Origin: Bernardetia sp. ABR2-2B
Lineage (GTDB): Bacteria; Bacteroidota; Bacteroidia; Cytophagales; Bernardetiaceae
DNA: 64,000 bases
Assembly: GCF_037126435.1 (NCBI RefSeq)
Contig: NZ_CP147020.1
Coordinates: 3,204,001 to 3,268,000, forward strand
Reading direction: 5' to 3'
The position numbers were made by a program, and so were the translations under genes. Shown in pieces: positions 25,119-33,681 of the stretch. Each line of letters opens with the position of its first letter. Position 1 is the stretch's first letter. The notes beneath the pieces were generated by a model. That model did no database searches, was not told the DNA's origin, and saw only the letters and a program-made list of their open reading frames with translations.

Positions 25119-26120
25119 ATGATAAAAATATTAGCTATTGAGTCAAGTTGTGATGAAACTTCGGCTTCTGTAATTATAGATGGAAAGGTAAAAAGTAATT
25201 TGATTGCGACACAAGAAATTCATCGTTCTTATGGTGGTGTTGTGCCAGAACTTGCATCACGAGCGCATCAACAAAATATTGTTCCTGTTGTGATGGAAGC
25301 TTTAAAAAAAGCTCAAATTACGACAAAAGATTTAGATGCTATTGCTTTTACTCGTGGGCCTGGGCTTTTGGGTGCGTTAATCGTTGGGACAGCTTTTGCA
25401 AAATCGTTGGCGTTGAGTTTGGAAATTCCACTCATTGAAGTTAATCATATGCAGGCACACGTTTTGGCTCATTTTATTGATGAACCAACTCCTAAATTTC
25501 CGTTTTTGTGTTTGACAGTTTCAGGTGGACATACACAGGTTGTTTTGGTAAAAGATTATTTAGACATGGAAGTCATCGGAACGACACAAGATGATGCCGT
25601 TGGAGAAGCATTTGACAAAACAGCTAAAATGTTAGGTTTACCTTATCCGGGGGGAGTTGAGATTGATAAATTAGCCCAAAAAGGAATCGTTCAAGACTAT
25701 GGATTGCCAAAAGTAGATTTGCCGAATCTTGATTTTTCATTTTCTGGACTCAAAACAGCCATTCTTTATTTTATCAGAAAGCAGGAGCAGAAAAACCCAA
25801 ATTTTATCAAAGAAAACATCAATGATATTTGTGCAACAATTCAACACACACTGATCGAAACGCTTTTGAGAAAAATTATTCAAGCTGCCGAGCAAAAAGG
25901 AATAAATCAAATTGCAATTGCTGGAGGAGTTTCTGCCAATTCAGAACTTAGAAAAAGAATGACAGAGTTAGGACAAGAAAAAGAGTGGGATATTTTTATT
26001 CCTAAAATGGAATATTGCACTGATAATGCTGCCATGATTGCGATGGCTGCTCACTATAAATTTTTGAAAAAAGAGTTTAGTAGTCAAACAGTTGCACCAC
26101 TTTCAAGAATGAGTTTTTAG
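25119..26120 (+). CDS. tsaD: tRNA N6-threonylcarbamoyladenosine transferase TsaD
   Basis: 333 residues starting MIKILAIESSCDETSAS at ATG 25119; 58 further in-frame codons upstream run through the hairpin cluster and are not coding. Metal histidines in VNHMQAHVLAH, nucleotide site SGGHTQ and GGVSANSELR, and ELASRAHQ are diagnostic. Transfers threonylcarbamoyl from TC-AMP to A37 of ANN-decoding tRNAs; partners TsaB/TsaE are not in the window. Full length. Confidence 0.96.
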   Translation: MIKILAIESSCDETSASVIIDGKVKSNLIATQEIHRSYGGVVPELASRAHQQNIVPVVMEALKKAQITTKDLDAIAFTRGPGLLGALIVGTAFAKSLALSLEIPLIEVNHMQAHVLAHFIDEPTPKFPFLCLTVSGGHTQVVLVKDYLDMEVIGTTQDDAVGEAFDKTAKMLGLPYPGGVEIDKLAQKGIVQDYGLPKVDLPNLDFSFSGLKTAILYFIRKQEQKNPNFIKENINDICATIQHTLIETLLRKIIQAAEQKGINQIAIAGGVSANSELRKRMTELGQEKEWDIFIPKMEYCTDNAAMIAMAAHYKFLKKEFSSQTVAPLSRMSF

Positions 26121-26155
26121 AAAAAGGCGTTATATCCAATTAAAAGTAACTTTGA

Positions 26156-26188
26156 AAACCCTAAGAATCTTTAAGAATCTTAGGGTTT
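26156..26188. terminator. CCCTAAG hairpin family, copy 2
   Basis: AAACCCTAAGA / TCTTAGGGTTT, 11-bp stem. It lies between convergent tsaD and the HMA-MauE gene and can serve both. Same stem ends as 6668 and 27031. Confidence 0.75.
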
Positions 26189-26207
26189 GAGCATAAAGTA
26201 CAGTTTC

Positions 26208-27005
26208 TTAAACTACAAAAAGCATAACGACAGCCATCGCTACCATTGACAAATCTTCAATAATCGTAACGGTACTCATCGGCAGATTGAAAACATCTCC
26301 CAAACAAGCACATTTAATTTTCTTTTGGTCTAGGTTACTTTTTATCACTCCAATACTACTAATTCCCAAAATGATAATCGTAATTAGATTGACATAAAAA
26401 GGAAACATATTGATAAGATAAGCAATACCTAAAGCAAGTTCTACAAATGGATAAATCAATCCCCATCCTTTCCATTTTGCTGCTACAATATCATACATTT
26501 GATAAGAATTGGCAAAACCTTCCAAATTCAATAGCTTGAAAAAGGCAAAGACAATAAAAAATCCAGCCATAAAATGACGCATCAAAAGCATTCCAGAAAA
26601 ATCAGCAAACGGATATTGAACCAAAATACTCACTCCTAAAATAAAACCCACAATCAGAAAGAGAGGTTTGTAAGTAGAAAATGATTTTGTTGGTAAATTT
26701 ATCTCTTCATTTTTCGAAACTGCATTCGAATTAGCCTTTACTTCTTCAAAAGTTATCTTATCAGTCTTATTTTTTTCTGTAATGATATAATTTCCTATTT
26801 CAGATAGCTTTTCTTGTAATACAGAAGTCGGAATATTCTCTTCAAAATAAAGTTTTCCATCAGAATTTTCTACACTTACTTCTGCCTTTTCTATTTGTGG
26901 GAATGTTTCTAAAGTTTTTTTTACTTTGGCTTCACAGCCTTTACAAGTCATTCCTTGAATGTTGTATTCTTTTTTATTTATTTGAGTTTGTTCTAGTGTT
27001 TTCAT
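26208..27005 (-). CDS. HMA domain fused to MauE/DoxX-like membrane domain
   Basis: 265 residues from ATG 27005 (a second ATG 21 bp upstream is possible). Residues 10-75 are a heavy-metal-associated domain with GMTCKGC (C21, C24), the Cu-binding loop. The rest has four to five membrane helices of MauE/DoxX type (about 115-255) including MRHFMAGFFIVFAFFKLL and the cytosolic-type CACLGDVF loop near 225-233. HMA binding of copper is well established in the family; the fusion suggests copper handling or redox partner transfer at the inner membrane. Downstream gene of a probable metal operon with 27076 and 27441. Confidence 0.78.
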   Translation of the reverse strand: MKTLEQTQINKKEYNIQGMTCKGCEAKVKKTLETFPQIEKAEVSVENSDGKLYFEENIPTSVLQEKLSEIGNYIITEKNKTDKITFEEVKANSNAVSKNEEINLPTKSFSTYKPLFLIVGFILGVSILVQYPFADFSGMLLMRHFMAGFFIVFAFFKLLNLEGFANSYQMYDIVAAKWKGWGLIYPFVELALGIAYLINMFPFYVNLITIIILGISSIGVIKSNLDQKKIKCACLGDVFNLPMSTVTIIEDLSMVAMAVVMLFVV

Positions 27006-27030
27006 AGTGGTTATTATGTTTATCATTTTT

Positions 27031-27064
27031 AAACCCTAAGGGTCTTCAGCGACTCTTAGGGTTT
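27031..27064. repeat. CCCTAAG hairpin family, copy 3
   Basis: AAACCCTAAG...CTTAGGGTTT with an inner GTC/GAC pairing. It sits between the HMA-MauE gene and the Csp-like gene and lacks a T run on the minus strand except GGGTTT, so it may be an RNA-processing hairpin more than a terminator. Confidence 0.65.
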
Positions 27065-27075
27065 GGGAATAAAAA

Positions 27076-27396
27076 TTAAGCTGCCATTTTGTGACATTCT
27101 TCGGCGCATTTACGACAAGATTCTGCACATTTTTTACAATGGTCGTGGTCGTGTTGTTCACACTCTTTGGCACACCATTCACAAATTTCTGCACAAATTT
27201 TACAGTATTCTTTTGCCCACTTGCTATCATTTGCCATCGCTTTTATACACACTAAACACGAATCAACACATTCGATACAACAACGAGGGCAGTCGTTCAT
27301 ACTTTCTTTTGTTGCCATTTGATACAAACAGCTTTGACAGTCGATAAGACATTGTTGGCAGGCTTCAATACATGATTGATATTTTGAATTACTCAT
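27076..27396 (-). CDS. Cys-rich four-helix-bundle copper-storage-like protein (Csp/DUF326)
   Basis: 106 residues, 21 cysteines, spaced as repeated CxxxCxxC in amphipathic helices (C9, C13, C16, C20, C23, C36, C39, C40, C43, C47, C50, C65, C68, C72, C75, C79, C87, C90, C94, C97, C101), plus His at HDHDH. This matches the Csp/DUF326 family, whose cysteines line the bundle core and hold many Cu(I) ions. No signal peptide, so cytosolic (Csp3-like). Its neighbours on the same strand, an HMA protein and DUF305, favour copper storage or detoxification. Zinc or other thiolate metals remain possible. Confidence 0.85.
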   Translation of the reverse strand: MSNSKYQSCIEACQQCLIDCQSCLYQMATKESMNDCPRCCIECVDSCLVCIKAMANDSKWAKEYCKICAEICEWCAKECEQHDHDHCKKCAESCRKCAEECHKMAA

Positions 27397-27440
27397 AATT
27401 TTTAGGGTTTTGAGTTAAAAAAAATTAGATTAAAAAATAA

Positions 27441-27899
27441 TTATTCTACTACATTAAGCAACTTTTTCATTTCTGCAATTTCTCTTTCTTGTGCTTTGAT
27501 AATTTCTATTGAAAGCTCCTTTACTTCTGCATTTTTGAAGTCGGTATTTTCACTAACCAAAATAGCCGAAGAGTGGTGAGGAATCATGGCTTTCATGTAT
27601 TGTTCATCGTCAATAAAGGTTTGAGTTCTCAAAAAAAGCAAAGCCGAAATGAAAATAGAAACACTCAAAAAGACAATTCCAACATTTAGTTTTTTGTCTT
27701 TATACATATCACTCATAAAAAATAATTTCAAAACTGCCATAGGCGAAACCATCAATAAAGTCATATACAAACGAGTATTGCTCAAATAAATATGGTTGAG
27801 TTCTGCCACATTCAAAAACATTACGCCATACATAATGACAAATGAAATGGTCAGCATCAAAGCAAATTTGATATAGGGTTTATAAGAATGATTTTGCAT
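27441..27899 (-). CDS. DUF305-like membrane protein
   Basis: 152 residues. Three to four membrane helices (about 9-30, 42-60, 70-90), then a C-terminal DUF305-type segment: YMKAMIPHHSSAILVSEN followed by AQEREIAEMKKLL. The HH and Met residues resemble metal-binding sites and DUF305 genes often accompany copper genes. First gene of the minus-strand metal operon; 45-bp gap to the Csp-like gene. Confidence 0.75.
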   Translation of the reverse strand: MQNHSYKPYIKFALMLTISFVIMYGVMFLNVAELNHIYLSNTRLYMTLLMVSPMAVLKLFFMSDMYKDKKLNVGIVFLSVSIFISALLFLRTQTFIDDEQYMKAMIPHHSSAILVSENTDFKNAEVKELSIEIIKAQEREIAEMKKLLNVVE

Positions 27900-28045
27900 A
27901 AAAAAAAGAAGTTTAAAAAATAGAATAATAGGTTTCTATCTTCATAAACGGCACGAAAGGCGTTCTGTTTTCATAATTTTGAGAACTTTTCTAAAATAGA
28001 ATACACAATCTCCTAAGTCTAAACTCTAGTTTATGTATTCTATAC

Positions 28046-28344
28046 TCAATAGAAATTGGTTTTGGAAAATTGGACGTAAAAATTGGCAACTAGGAGTGTT
28101 TCCAGTTCATCTATATAATCGTCGATATGTTGAAAAAATGCAAGGACGTTTGTCCTAAACTTCTCAAAGGTCTCATAGTAATTGTAATCAATAACTTTTT
28201 TTCTCATAAATTTAGCTTCGCTGATTTAACAATTCCAAAGCCTTTCAATCAAGTTTAGATTAGGTGAATAAGTAGGTAAATAGATGAGTTCTATTTTAGA
28301 GCCATATGTCCAATCCTGAACGAGATAGGATAGTGTCATTATGT
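28046..28344 (-). pseudogene. IS630-family transposase remnant (C-terminal part)
   Basis: Minus-strand translation gives QDWTYGSKIELIYLPTYS, PNLNLIERLW, then after an in-frame TAA and a short foreign segment FMRKKVIDYNYYETFEKF, RTNVLAFFQHIDDYIDELET, LLVANF and a stop at 28046. This is the C-terminal DDE region of IS630 transposases, including the last catalytic Glu in LIERLW. The N-terminal half and ends are missing, so it is a dead fragment. The stretch inserted after ERLW includes TTTAGCTTCGCTGA, which also occurs near 24977. The 637-bp gap 27900-28536 otherwise holds the truncated frame 28334-28501. Confidence 0.85.
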
Positions 28345-28501
28345 CTTAGCTTATACCTCTCAGTTGGAGAAAGACCTTTTAGTAGAAGAAAATATTGATA
28401 AATTCAAATCTAATATTGCCCGATATTCATTAATCTATTGTTCAAGTGAAATGCGTTCAAATTATTACAATTTATATATCCACCAAATCAGAAGAGATTA
28501 A
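28334..28501 (+). pseudogene. Truncated gene end, unknown
   Basis: An open frame after a TAG at 28331 encodes ~55 residues (CHYVLAYTSQLEKDLL..., ending YNLYIHQIRRD) and stops at 28501. It begins where the IS630 fragment diverges, with no start codon or leader, so it is probably the 3' end of a gene disrupted by the element. No family recognised. Confidence 0.35.
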
Positions 28502-28536
28502 CTTTCATACAAGCAGATATTATTTTGAAACCAATT

Positions 28537-29640
28537 TTAATCACTCAAAGACTCCCAACTCTCTTCTTCATTTAGCATTTGACTAAGCCAATCTTTAACG
28601 GTTACGCCACCTATTTCAAAATCAAACCGTCTAAGAAGGAAAGTATGGTCGTTGCCGTCTGCTATTAGACTTCCAAATCGGTTGGGGAAAGCTGTGTTGA
28701 GTTCAGAAGTTGCTTCTAAAAGTTGTGTTTCAAAAGCTGCTGCTCCTCCTGTTGTAATGGCAGCAAAAGTAGAATCTCGTTTCGAACTAATGTATGCCAA
28801 GCGAATATTAGGGTCTTGATTGAGTTGGTATTTGTGGTAATCTGTCAAGTTTCCATCTGTTCCTATACACTCTGTACAACTTGCAGGAAAAAAAGCACTA
28901 GCATTCCAGTATTCAATCAAAGTTTCCATTCCTCCAGTATCTAAAATTCCCAGTCCAGAATCATTTATGATTTCAATTTTTGTATTAGGATAAAGTTTTC
29001 GTACTAAAGGCAAAGCAGCATGAACAGCAAAACCTCCTGCACTATTTCCTGCCAATACAATTTTATTTGGCGAAGGATATTTCTTAAAAATCACATCAAA
29101 TGAAGCCGATAAATTCTGAATACCTTTAAAAAATCTATCATTTACACCATCTCCATCACTATCTACTTCATTATCGCCCATCATAGAAGAGCCATCACAA
29201 TACGGTACATAACCCACATTGTAGTTTGCAGTAGGATTTTGAGAGTCAGAAGGGCTTAGTATTCCAAATGGAATAAGTGGTATAGGAGTTGGTATGGCTG
29301 CACAAGCTACTGGGCTACAAAATCCTCCTCCTTGCAAAAAAATCAATAGGTTATCACTACTTCCATCTCTTGTAAACATTGAAAACTCATTGCCTGTAAA
29401 ACAGACAGGACCATCTACGCTACTAAAAGTATGTTCAGTAACTGCTCCAGTTGTTGTAGAAGATATTGGAGTGATAGTGCCTAAATACCTATCTATTCCT
29501 TGGTCGTAAAGCTCTTGAAAAGGGAGTGGCTCATTCGGCTCAGTATCAGATGAGTTTTTGTCTTTGTCTGAACAGCTCATTAGAAAAGCTAGTAGAATTA
29601 CTGTAAGGATTGTAATAAAACCTATTTTTGGACGTGTCAT
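28537..29640 (-). CDS. Pectinacetylesterase/Notum-family lipoprotein hydrolase
   Basis: 367 residues. Lipobox LMSC23. NLLIFLQGGGFCS oxyanion-hole strand, KIVLAGNSAGGFAVH with nucleophile Ser, and DGNDHTFLL with catalytic Asp/His fit the pectinacetylesterase family (alpha/beta hydrolase). Cysteine pairs (CSPVACAAIP, SCTECIGTDG) may form disulfides. Likely deacetylates an exported polysaccharide or small ester. It lies downstream of an AraC-type regulator on the same strand (37-bp gap) and may be its target. Confidence 0.8.
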   Translation of the reverse strand: MTRPKIGFITILTVILLAFLMSCSDKDKNSSDTEPNEPLPFQELYDQGIDRYLGTITPISSTTTGAVTEHTFSSVDGPVCFTGNEFSMFTRDGSSDNLLIFLQGGGFCSPVACAAIPTPIPLIPFGILSPSDSQNPTANYNVGYVPYCDGSSMMGDNEVDSDGDGVNDRFFKGIQNLSASFDVIFKKYPSPNKIVLAGNSAGGFAVHAALPLVRKLYPNTKIEIINDSGLGILDTGGMETLIEYWNASAFFPASCTECIGTDGNLTDYHKYQLNQDPNIRLAYISSKRDSTFAAITTGGAAAFETQLLEATSELNTAFPNRFGSLIADGNDHTFLLRRFDFEIGGVTVKDWLSQMLNEEESWESLSD

Positions 29641-29677
29641 AGTTTTTCATTTTTTGTAATGTCAAGAGTTTTTTCAA

Positions 29678-30589
29678 TTAATTCAGAGTTCTGTATTCAC
29701 TTGGACTGTATCCAGTTTTTGATTTGAATAGATTACTAAAGTGTTGTGGATACTCAAATCCTAGTCCATAACCAATTTCACTAATTGAATCAGAGGAACT
29801 CAAAAGTTTGTTTTTGGCTTTTTCTATGATGAATAAATGAATATGCTCTTGGGCTGTTTTTCCTGTTTCCTTTTTTAATAAATCACTTAGATAATTAGGT
29901 GAAAGGTTGAGCTTACTAGCACAGAATTTTACGTTTGGAATACTGATTTCATAATCATCTTTACCGTCGTAGTATTTTTTCAAAATACTTTCAAACTTTG
30001 AAATAACATCTACATTCAGATTAGAACGAGTATAAAACTGACGGTCATAAAACCTAGTACAGTAATCTAAAAGCAATTCTATATTTGAAATAATCAGATT
30101 TTGACTATGTCTATCCAAGTTTTGGCTGTATTCTGTGATTATTTTTTCTAAAAGTTCTTCAATGGTTTTCTTTTCATCTTCGGAAAGATGCAGAGCTTCA
30201 TTGACATCATAATTGAAAAAGGAATATTCTTGAATTTTGGTTGCTAGATTTGATTTTCTGATTAAGTCTGGATGAAAAGCAAGTGTCCAACCTTCATTGG
30301 TTGTATTGTCTGTTGGCATTTCTCCTTCAAAAATAGTTACCTGTCCTGGAGAAGTAAAAACTAAAGTTCCTTCTTCATAATCATAAGAGTTTTTTCCGTA
30401 AAATAGATTGCCACAACCTAAATGTTTTAAAGTAATTTGGTACAGGTTATTAATTACTTTTAGCCCTGTAAAATTAACTACTGGTTTATAATCTTTAGTT
30501 TGTACTACTGAAACTAAAGGATGCTTCGGCTTCGGTAGTCCAACAGCTTCATGAGCTTGGCTGATTGAATTTATTTCATAGTGTTCCAT
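29678..30589 (-). CDS. AraC-family transcriptional regulator
   Basis: 303 residues. N-terminal cupin-like ligand domain (about 20-170) and C-terminal double HTH (about 200-303), with VKFCASKLNLSPNYLSDLLK and SISEIGYGLGFEYPQHFSNL typical of AraC recognition helices. Ligand unknown. It lies between the pectinacetylesterase gene downstream and the SDR gene upstream, separated from the latter by a hairpin element at 30628. Probably regulates the neighbouring minus-strand genes. Confidence 0.88.
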   Translation of the reverse strand: MEHYEINSISQAHEAVGLPKPKHPLVSVVQTKDYKPVVNFTGLKVINNLYQITLKHLGCGNLFYGKNSYDYEEGTLVFTSPGQVTIFEGEMPTDNTTNEGWTLAFHPDLIRKSNLATKIQEYSFFNYDVNEALHLSEDEKKTIEELLEKIITEYSQNLDRHSQNLIISNIELLLDYCTRFYDRQFYTRSNLNVDVISKFESILKKYYDGKDDYEISIPNVKFCASKLNLSPNYLSDLLKKETGKTAQEHIHLFIIEKAKNKLLSSSDSISEIGYGLGFEYPQHFSNLFKSKTGYSPSEYRTLN

Positions 30590-30627
30590 ATGTTTATTTT
30601 TTAGTGAGAAATAAGTTGAAGACTATA

Positions 30628-30764
30628 CTACTAGACATTTTTACTAAATAGGTCAATCCCAAAACGCAGACCGTCTATTAAAAACTAAAGATTTGACTAC
30701 AAACGGTCTGCTCTACGAAACTTACCTATATGAAAATAAAGAGTCAATCTTTTTTGTCTAGTAG
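30628..30764. repeat. Nested inverted-repeat element
   Basis: Outer arms CTACTAGAC (30628-30636) and GTCTAGTAG (30756-30764), inner arms GCAGACCGT (30666-30674) and ACGGTCTGC (30703-30711), all perfect. It forms a long imperfect hairpin between the SDR gene end and AraC gene start. MITE-like or a structured leader. Confidence 0.7.
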
Positions 30765-30803
30765 TAGAGTTAAAGGCTTATTTCATTCTTTAAAGTATGA
30801 TAT

Positions 30804-31625
30804 TTACAGTCCTAGCATTTGTTTTTGTGTGGCAAAAAACTCTTCATCAGTCATTTTATCTCTTGCACCCAACAATTGCTCACAATCTGCACCAGCTCTA
30901 TAACGTAGTTTGTCTGAATCATCTGTTGCAGCTTCGAAGATAGCTTCAGCGATTTGTTCTGGCTTTGTCATAGTTTCAGGATTCATTGATTGAGCCATAG
31001 CAGTCATAAAGTTGTTCACAAATTCATTGTATTCAGTAAGCTCTTGGTCGTGTTGCATATCCAATGACCTGCCTCCAAAATCAGTTGCTACGCCTCCCGG
31101 TTCAATCACTTTCACTTTTACACCAATTTGTGCCATTTCCCATCGTAACGATTCAGAAAATCCTTCAACAGCCCATTTTGTAGAATGATATAAGGGCATT
31201 AATGGAAAAGTCATTCTTCCACCCACAGAAGAAATATTGATAAACATTCCGTCTTTATTTTTTCTAAAATGAGGTAGTGCCTGTTGCGTTACATCAAAGA
31301 GTCCTTGTACGTTTACAGCAAATTGGCGCATAATGCTTTCACGTTTTGCAGATTCAAAAGTACCCATCAAACCATACCCAGCATTATTGAGTACCACATC
31401 AATTTTACCGAATTTCTCAATTCCTTCCTTAATGGCACTTTTTATTGTGTCTAACTCCAACACATCTAGCTTGGTAACAAATGTATTTTCTAACACATTA
31501 AGCTCAGATTCTTTTTCTGGTGAACGCATGGTGGCTATCACATTCCACCCTTTTTTTTGAAATAATTTGGCAGTAGCTCTTCCGATTCCAGAGCTTGTTC
31601 CTGTAATTAAAATTGTCTTATTCAT
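30804..31625 (-). CDS. Short-chain dehydrogenase/reductase
   Basis: 273 residues, classical SDR. Cofactor motif TGTSSGIG, NNAG at VVLNNAGYG, catalytic Ser (NISSVGG) and YHSTK (Y-x3-K). Lys/Arg after the first strand suggests NADP is possible. Substrate unknown. Follows the small membrane protein gene by 6 bp and probably shares an operon with it and hchA. Confidence 0.9.
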   Translation of the reverse strand: MNKTILITGTSSGIGRATAKLFQKKGWNVIATMRSPEKESELNVLENTFVTKLDVLELDTIKSAIKEGIEKFGKIDVVLNNAGYGLMGTFESAKRESIMRQFAVNVQGLFDVTQQALPHFRKNKDGMFINISSVGGRMTFPLMPLYHSTKWAVEGFSESLRWEMAQIGVKVKVIEPGGVATDFGGRSLDMQHDQELTEYNEFVNNFMTAMAQSMNPETMTKPEQIAEAIFEAATDDSDKLRYRAGADCEQLLGARDKMTDEEFFATQKQMLGL

Positions 31626-31631
31626 AGTTTT

Positions 31632-32123
31632 TTAGTTTAAAAGTGATTCTAAATAATTTTTGACTGAGAGAAAAGAAATAGACTCAAGAATTAATAATCC
31701 TAGAAGATAAATAGCTACACTAAATGATACACCTTTCCAAAAGGGTGGATGGATGAAAAATATCAAAGCTAAGACTAAAAGGATAAGAACAATAGATAAA
31801 GTAATAATGATTTTAGGTACACTTTTATTTACCTGCTGCATTCTGTCAATCTCCTGTTGTTCAAATTCTTTTTTGTTTGTTTGATACGTTTCTATTTTGG
31901 TTTTCAAGAGTTTATTCTGATTCAGAGTAAACCCCACTCCACTAGCAATAAGTAGAATACTTATTACAAAAAAACCATTTCTTAAACCCAAAGTAATAGG
32001 ATTTAGCTGACTAAAATGTAGAACAATAGCTGCTACTAGAAGCAATATTCCAAAAATGACAAACTGCATTCCTGTTGCTTTCTGAGCATCAATATAAGTT
32101 TCAAAGTGCTTTAGAATTTCCAT
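31632..32123 (-). CDS. Four-helix membrane protein of unknown function
   Basis: 163 residues with four membrane helices in two pairs (about 18-37, 47-64, 105-125, 132-152), separated by a charged coiled-coil-like hairpin (QNKLLKTKIETYQTNKKEFE). No family recognised. 22 bp after hchA and 6 bp before the SDR gene, same strand, so probably one operon. Confidence 0.6.
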   Translation of the reverse strand: MEILKHFETYIDAQKATGMQFVIFGILLLVAAIVLHFSQLNPITLGLRNGFFVISILLIASGVGFTLNQNKLLKTKIETYQTNKKEFEQQEIDRMQQVNKSVPKIIITLSIVLILLVLALIFFIHPPFWKGVSFSVAIYLLGLLILESISFLSVKNYLESLLN

Positions 32124-32145
32124 ATTTTAATAAGATTATGTACAT

Positions 32146-33015
32146 TTATGATACCTGCAATTCCTTAAACAGTGCTTCCACCGTTATTTTCCCTAGCTCA
32201 TCACAAGCCTTGGGGCTATCTCCCGAAATAAGTTTTCTATCAATATGAGTAGCACCAGTTATTTTATCATTTGTTATCGTAATACCTTCTTTTGCAAGTT
32301 CCTCACATTGAAACCATGGAAGTTGCCCAGGCAAGTAACCTAATGATGGCGATTGCTTGTCAAATTTATCTGGGAATGCCACCATTTTGTAGCCGTTGTA
32401 AGGGTTAGTTTCATTCTTGTTTTCTTTTGCCAACATAGCAGCAGGTCCATGACATACAGCGACAAGATAATGACCAGAAGTTTCTATCCAGCGAAGGAGT
32501 TTGCCTACATTTTTATCTTCAGGCAACCCAATCATGGAGCCGTGTCCACCTGGAAGAAAAGCAGCGATATAATCTGACTCTTGATTCAACTTGTTGGTAT
32601 CTACAAGATTTTTGAGCGAAAGTGGCTTGTCAAACTTAGACTGATTTTCTTTCCTGAATTTCAGTACTGCCGTATCATTAACAGGTACAGACCACTCTTC
32701 AAGTATAGCAGCTTTACCTGTTGGAGTAATAACATCAAAGTCAAACCCTCCATTAACAAGATGCATCAACGGTACCATGGTTTCTTGTACATTATTTCCT
32801 GTAGAAAAATGTTTGCCATTGGTCATTTCAAAATAGCGTTCTTCGGTACACAGCACCATTATCTTTTTATTCCCTGTATATTTTTTACTGGCAAAATCAG
32901 TCGCTTTGTAACCACTTACTTTATCTACGCCAAACCTTCTTCCTATTGGGGAGGGGATGTAACCTGAGCCATTCTTTTCTTTTGTGGGAGCAAGTCCAAA
33001 AATTTTTTTAATCAT
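32146..33015 (-). CDS. hchA: DJ-1/PfpI protein, glyoxalase III / Hsp31 type
   Basis: 289 residues. Nucleophile elbow VAVCHGPAAM (C188, H189), E78 in NVQETM, and D216 in FPDKFDK match the Hsp31 triad; FLPGGHGSMIGLP is the conserved loop. N-terminal FGLAPTKEKNGSGYIPSPIG is typical of HchA-type length. Converts methylglyoxal to lactate without glutathione and acts as chaperone/deglycase in other bacteria. Head gene of a likely hchA-membrane-SDR operon; the SDR nearby fits aldehyde detoxification. Confidence 0.9.
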   Translation of the reverse strand: MIKKIFGLAPTKEKNGSGYIPSPIGRRFGVDKVSGYKATDFASKKYTGNKKIMVLCTEERYFEMTNGKHFSTGNNVQETMVPLMHLVNGGFDFDVITPTGKAAILEEWSVPVNDTAVLKFRKENQSKFDKPLSLKNLVDTNKLNQESDYIAAFLPGGHGSMIGLPEDKNVGKLLRWIETSGHYLVAVCHGPAAMLAKENKNETNPYNGYKMVAFPDKFDKQSPSLGYLPGQLPWFQCEELAKEGITITNDKITGATHIDRKLISGDSPKACDELGKITVEALFKELQVS

Positions 33016-33043
33016 TGTATTATTTTTTTGTAATTGATTAATA

Positions 33044-33077
33044 CAAAGTTATTTAAAGCAACAATGAGTAACTTAAA
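33044..33077 (-). promoter_or_regulatory. Possible promoter of hchA operon
   Basis: On the minus strand TAACTTTG (33044-33051) matches TAnnTTTG; a TTTA lies 22 nt upstream at 33074-33077 in place of TTTG. Confidence 0.45.
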
Positions 33078-33230
33078 GATTTCAATGAAAGGCTAAATGA
33101 AATTACAGATAGGGCGAAAAAATTGGTAGGATTAGCTAGAAATTTTTGTCAAAAAATTGAAAAGGTCTGAATACAAAAAAAAATCGTAGTAGGGTCTGGA
33201 TAAAAGCTTAAAAGAAAATACAAGGCAAGT

Positions 33231-33262
33231 TTTGCAAATCAAAAAATAAAGTCTTACCTTTG
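33231..33262 (+). promoter_or_regulatory. Strong promoter of the rpsF operon
   Basis: TTTG at 33231-33234, 20-nt spacer, TACCTTTG at 33255-33262: a full match to the Bacteroidota consensus. Predicted start near 33269, ~29 nt before rpsF. Confidence 0.85.
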
Positions 33263-33297
33263 CACTTCATTTTTTTTACACTATTAACTGATTTGGT

Positions 33298-33681
33298 ATG
33301 AGAAATTACGAAGTAACATTTATTCTCACGCCCGTTGCGTCCGAAGATCAGTTGCAAGAAATTAGCGATAAGTTCTACAACTACTTGACGGAAAACGGTG
33401 CTAACATTTATAATCGTGAGAACTGGGGTTTGAAAAAACTCGCTTATCCGATGCAAAAGAAACATAGTGGACATTATCACTACTTTGAGTTTGAAGCTGA
33501 ACCAAAACTTCTGAAAGGTTTGGAAACAGAATTTAAGCGTGAAGAACGTGTAATGCGCCATTTAGTGGTAGCTCTTGACAAGCATTCTATGCTTTTTAAT
33601 GAGCGTCGTCGTAATGGAGAGTTTAATAAAAAGAAAGAAACTCCTAAAGAAGAAGAAAACGAAAAACCTAAAAGAAGATAA
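33298..33681 (+). CDS. rpsF: Ribosomal protein bS6
   Basis: 127 residues. MRNYEVTFILTPVASEDQ and YPMQKKHSGHYHYFEFEAEP are diagnostic of bS6; the family length is near 100-130 and the extra charged C-terminal tail (KKKETPKEEENEKPKRR) is common in Bacteroidota. Binds 16S rRNA with bS18. First gene of the rpsF-rpsR-rplI cluster with the promoter at 33231. A 156-bp gap to rpsR, larger than usual, contains a short ATTACGGAT duplication (33697, 33709) but no obvious gene. Confidence 0.97.
   Translation: MRNYEVTFILTPVASEDQLQEISDKFYNYLTENGANIYNRENWGLKKLAYPMQKKHSGHYHYFEFEAEPKLLKGLETEFKREERVMRHLVVALDKHSMLFNERRRNGEFNKKKETPKEEENEKPKRR

Noticed and set aside
27063-27347. Long open frame opposite the Csp-like gene
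   Set aside because: It is the complement of the cysteine-rich gene; Cys codons (TGT/TGC) read backwards avoid stops. No start context or family features.
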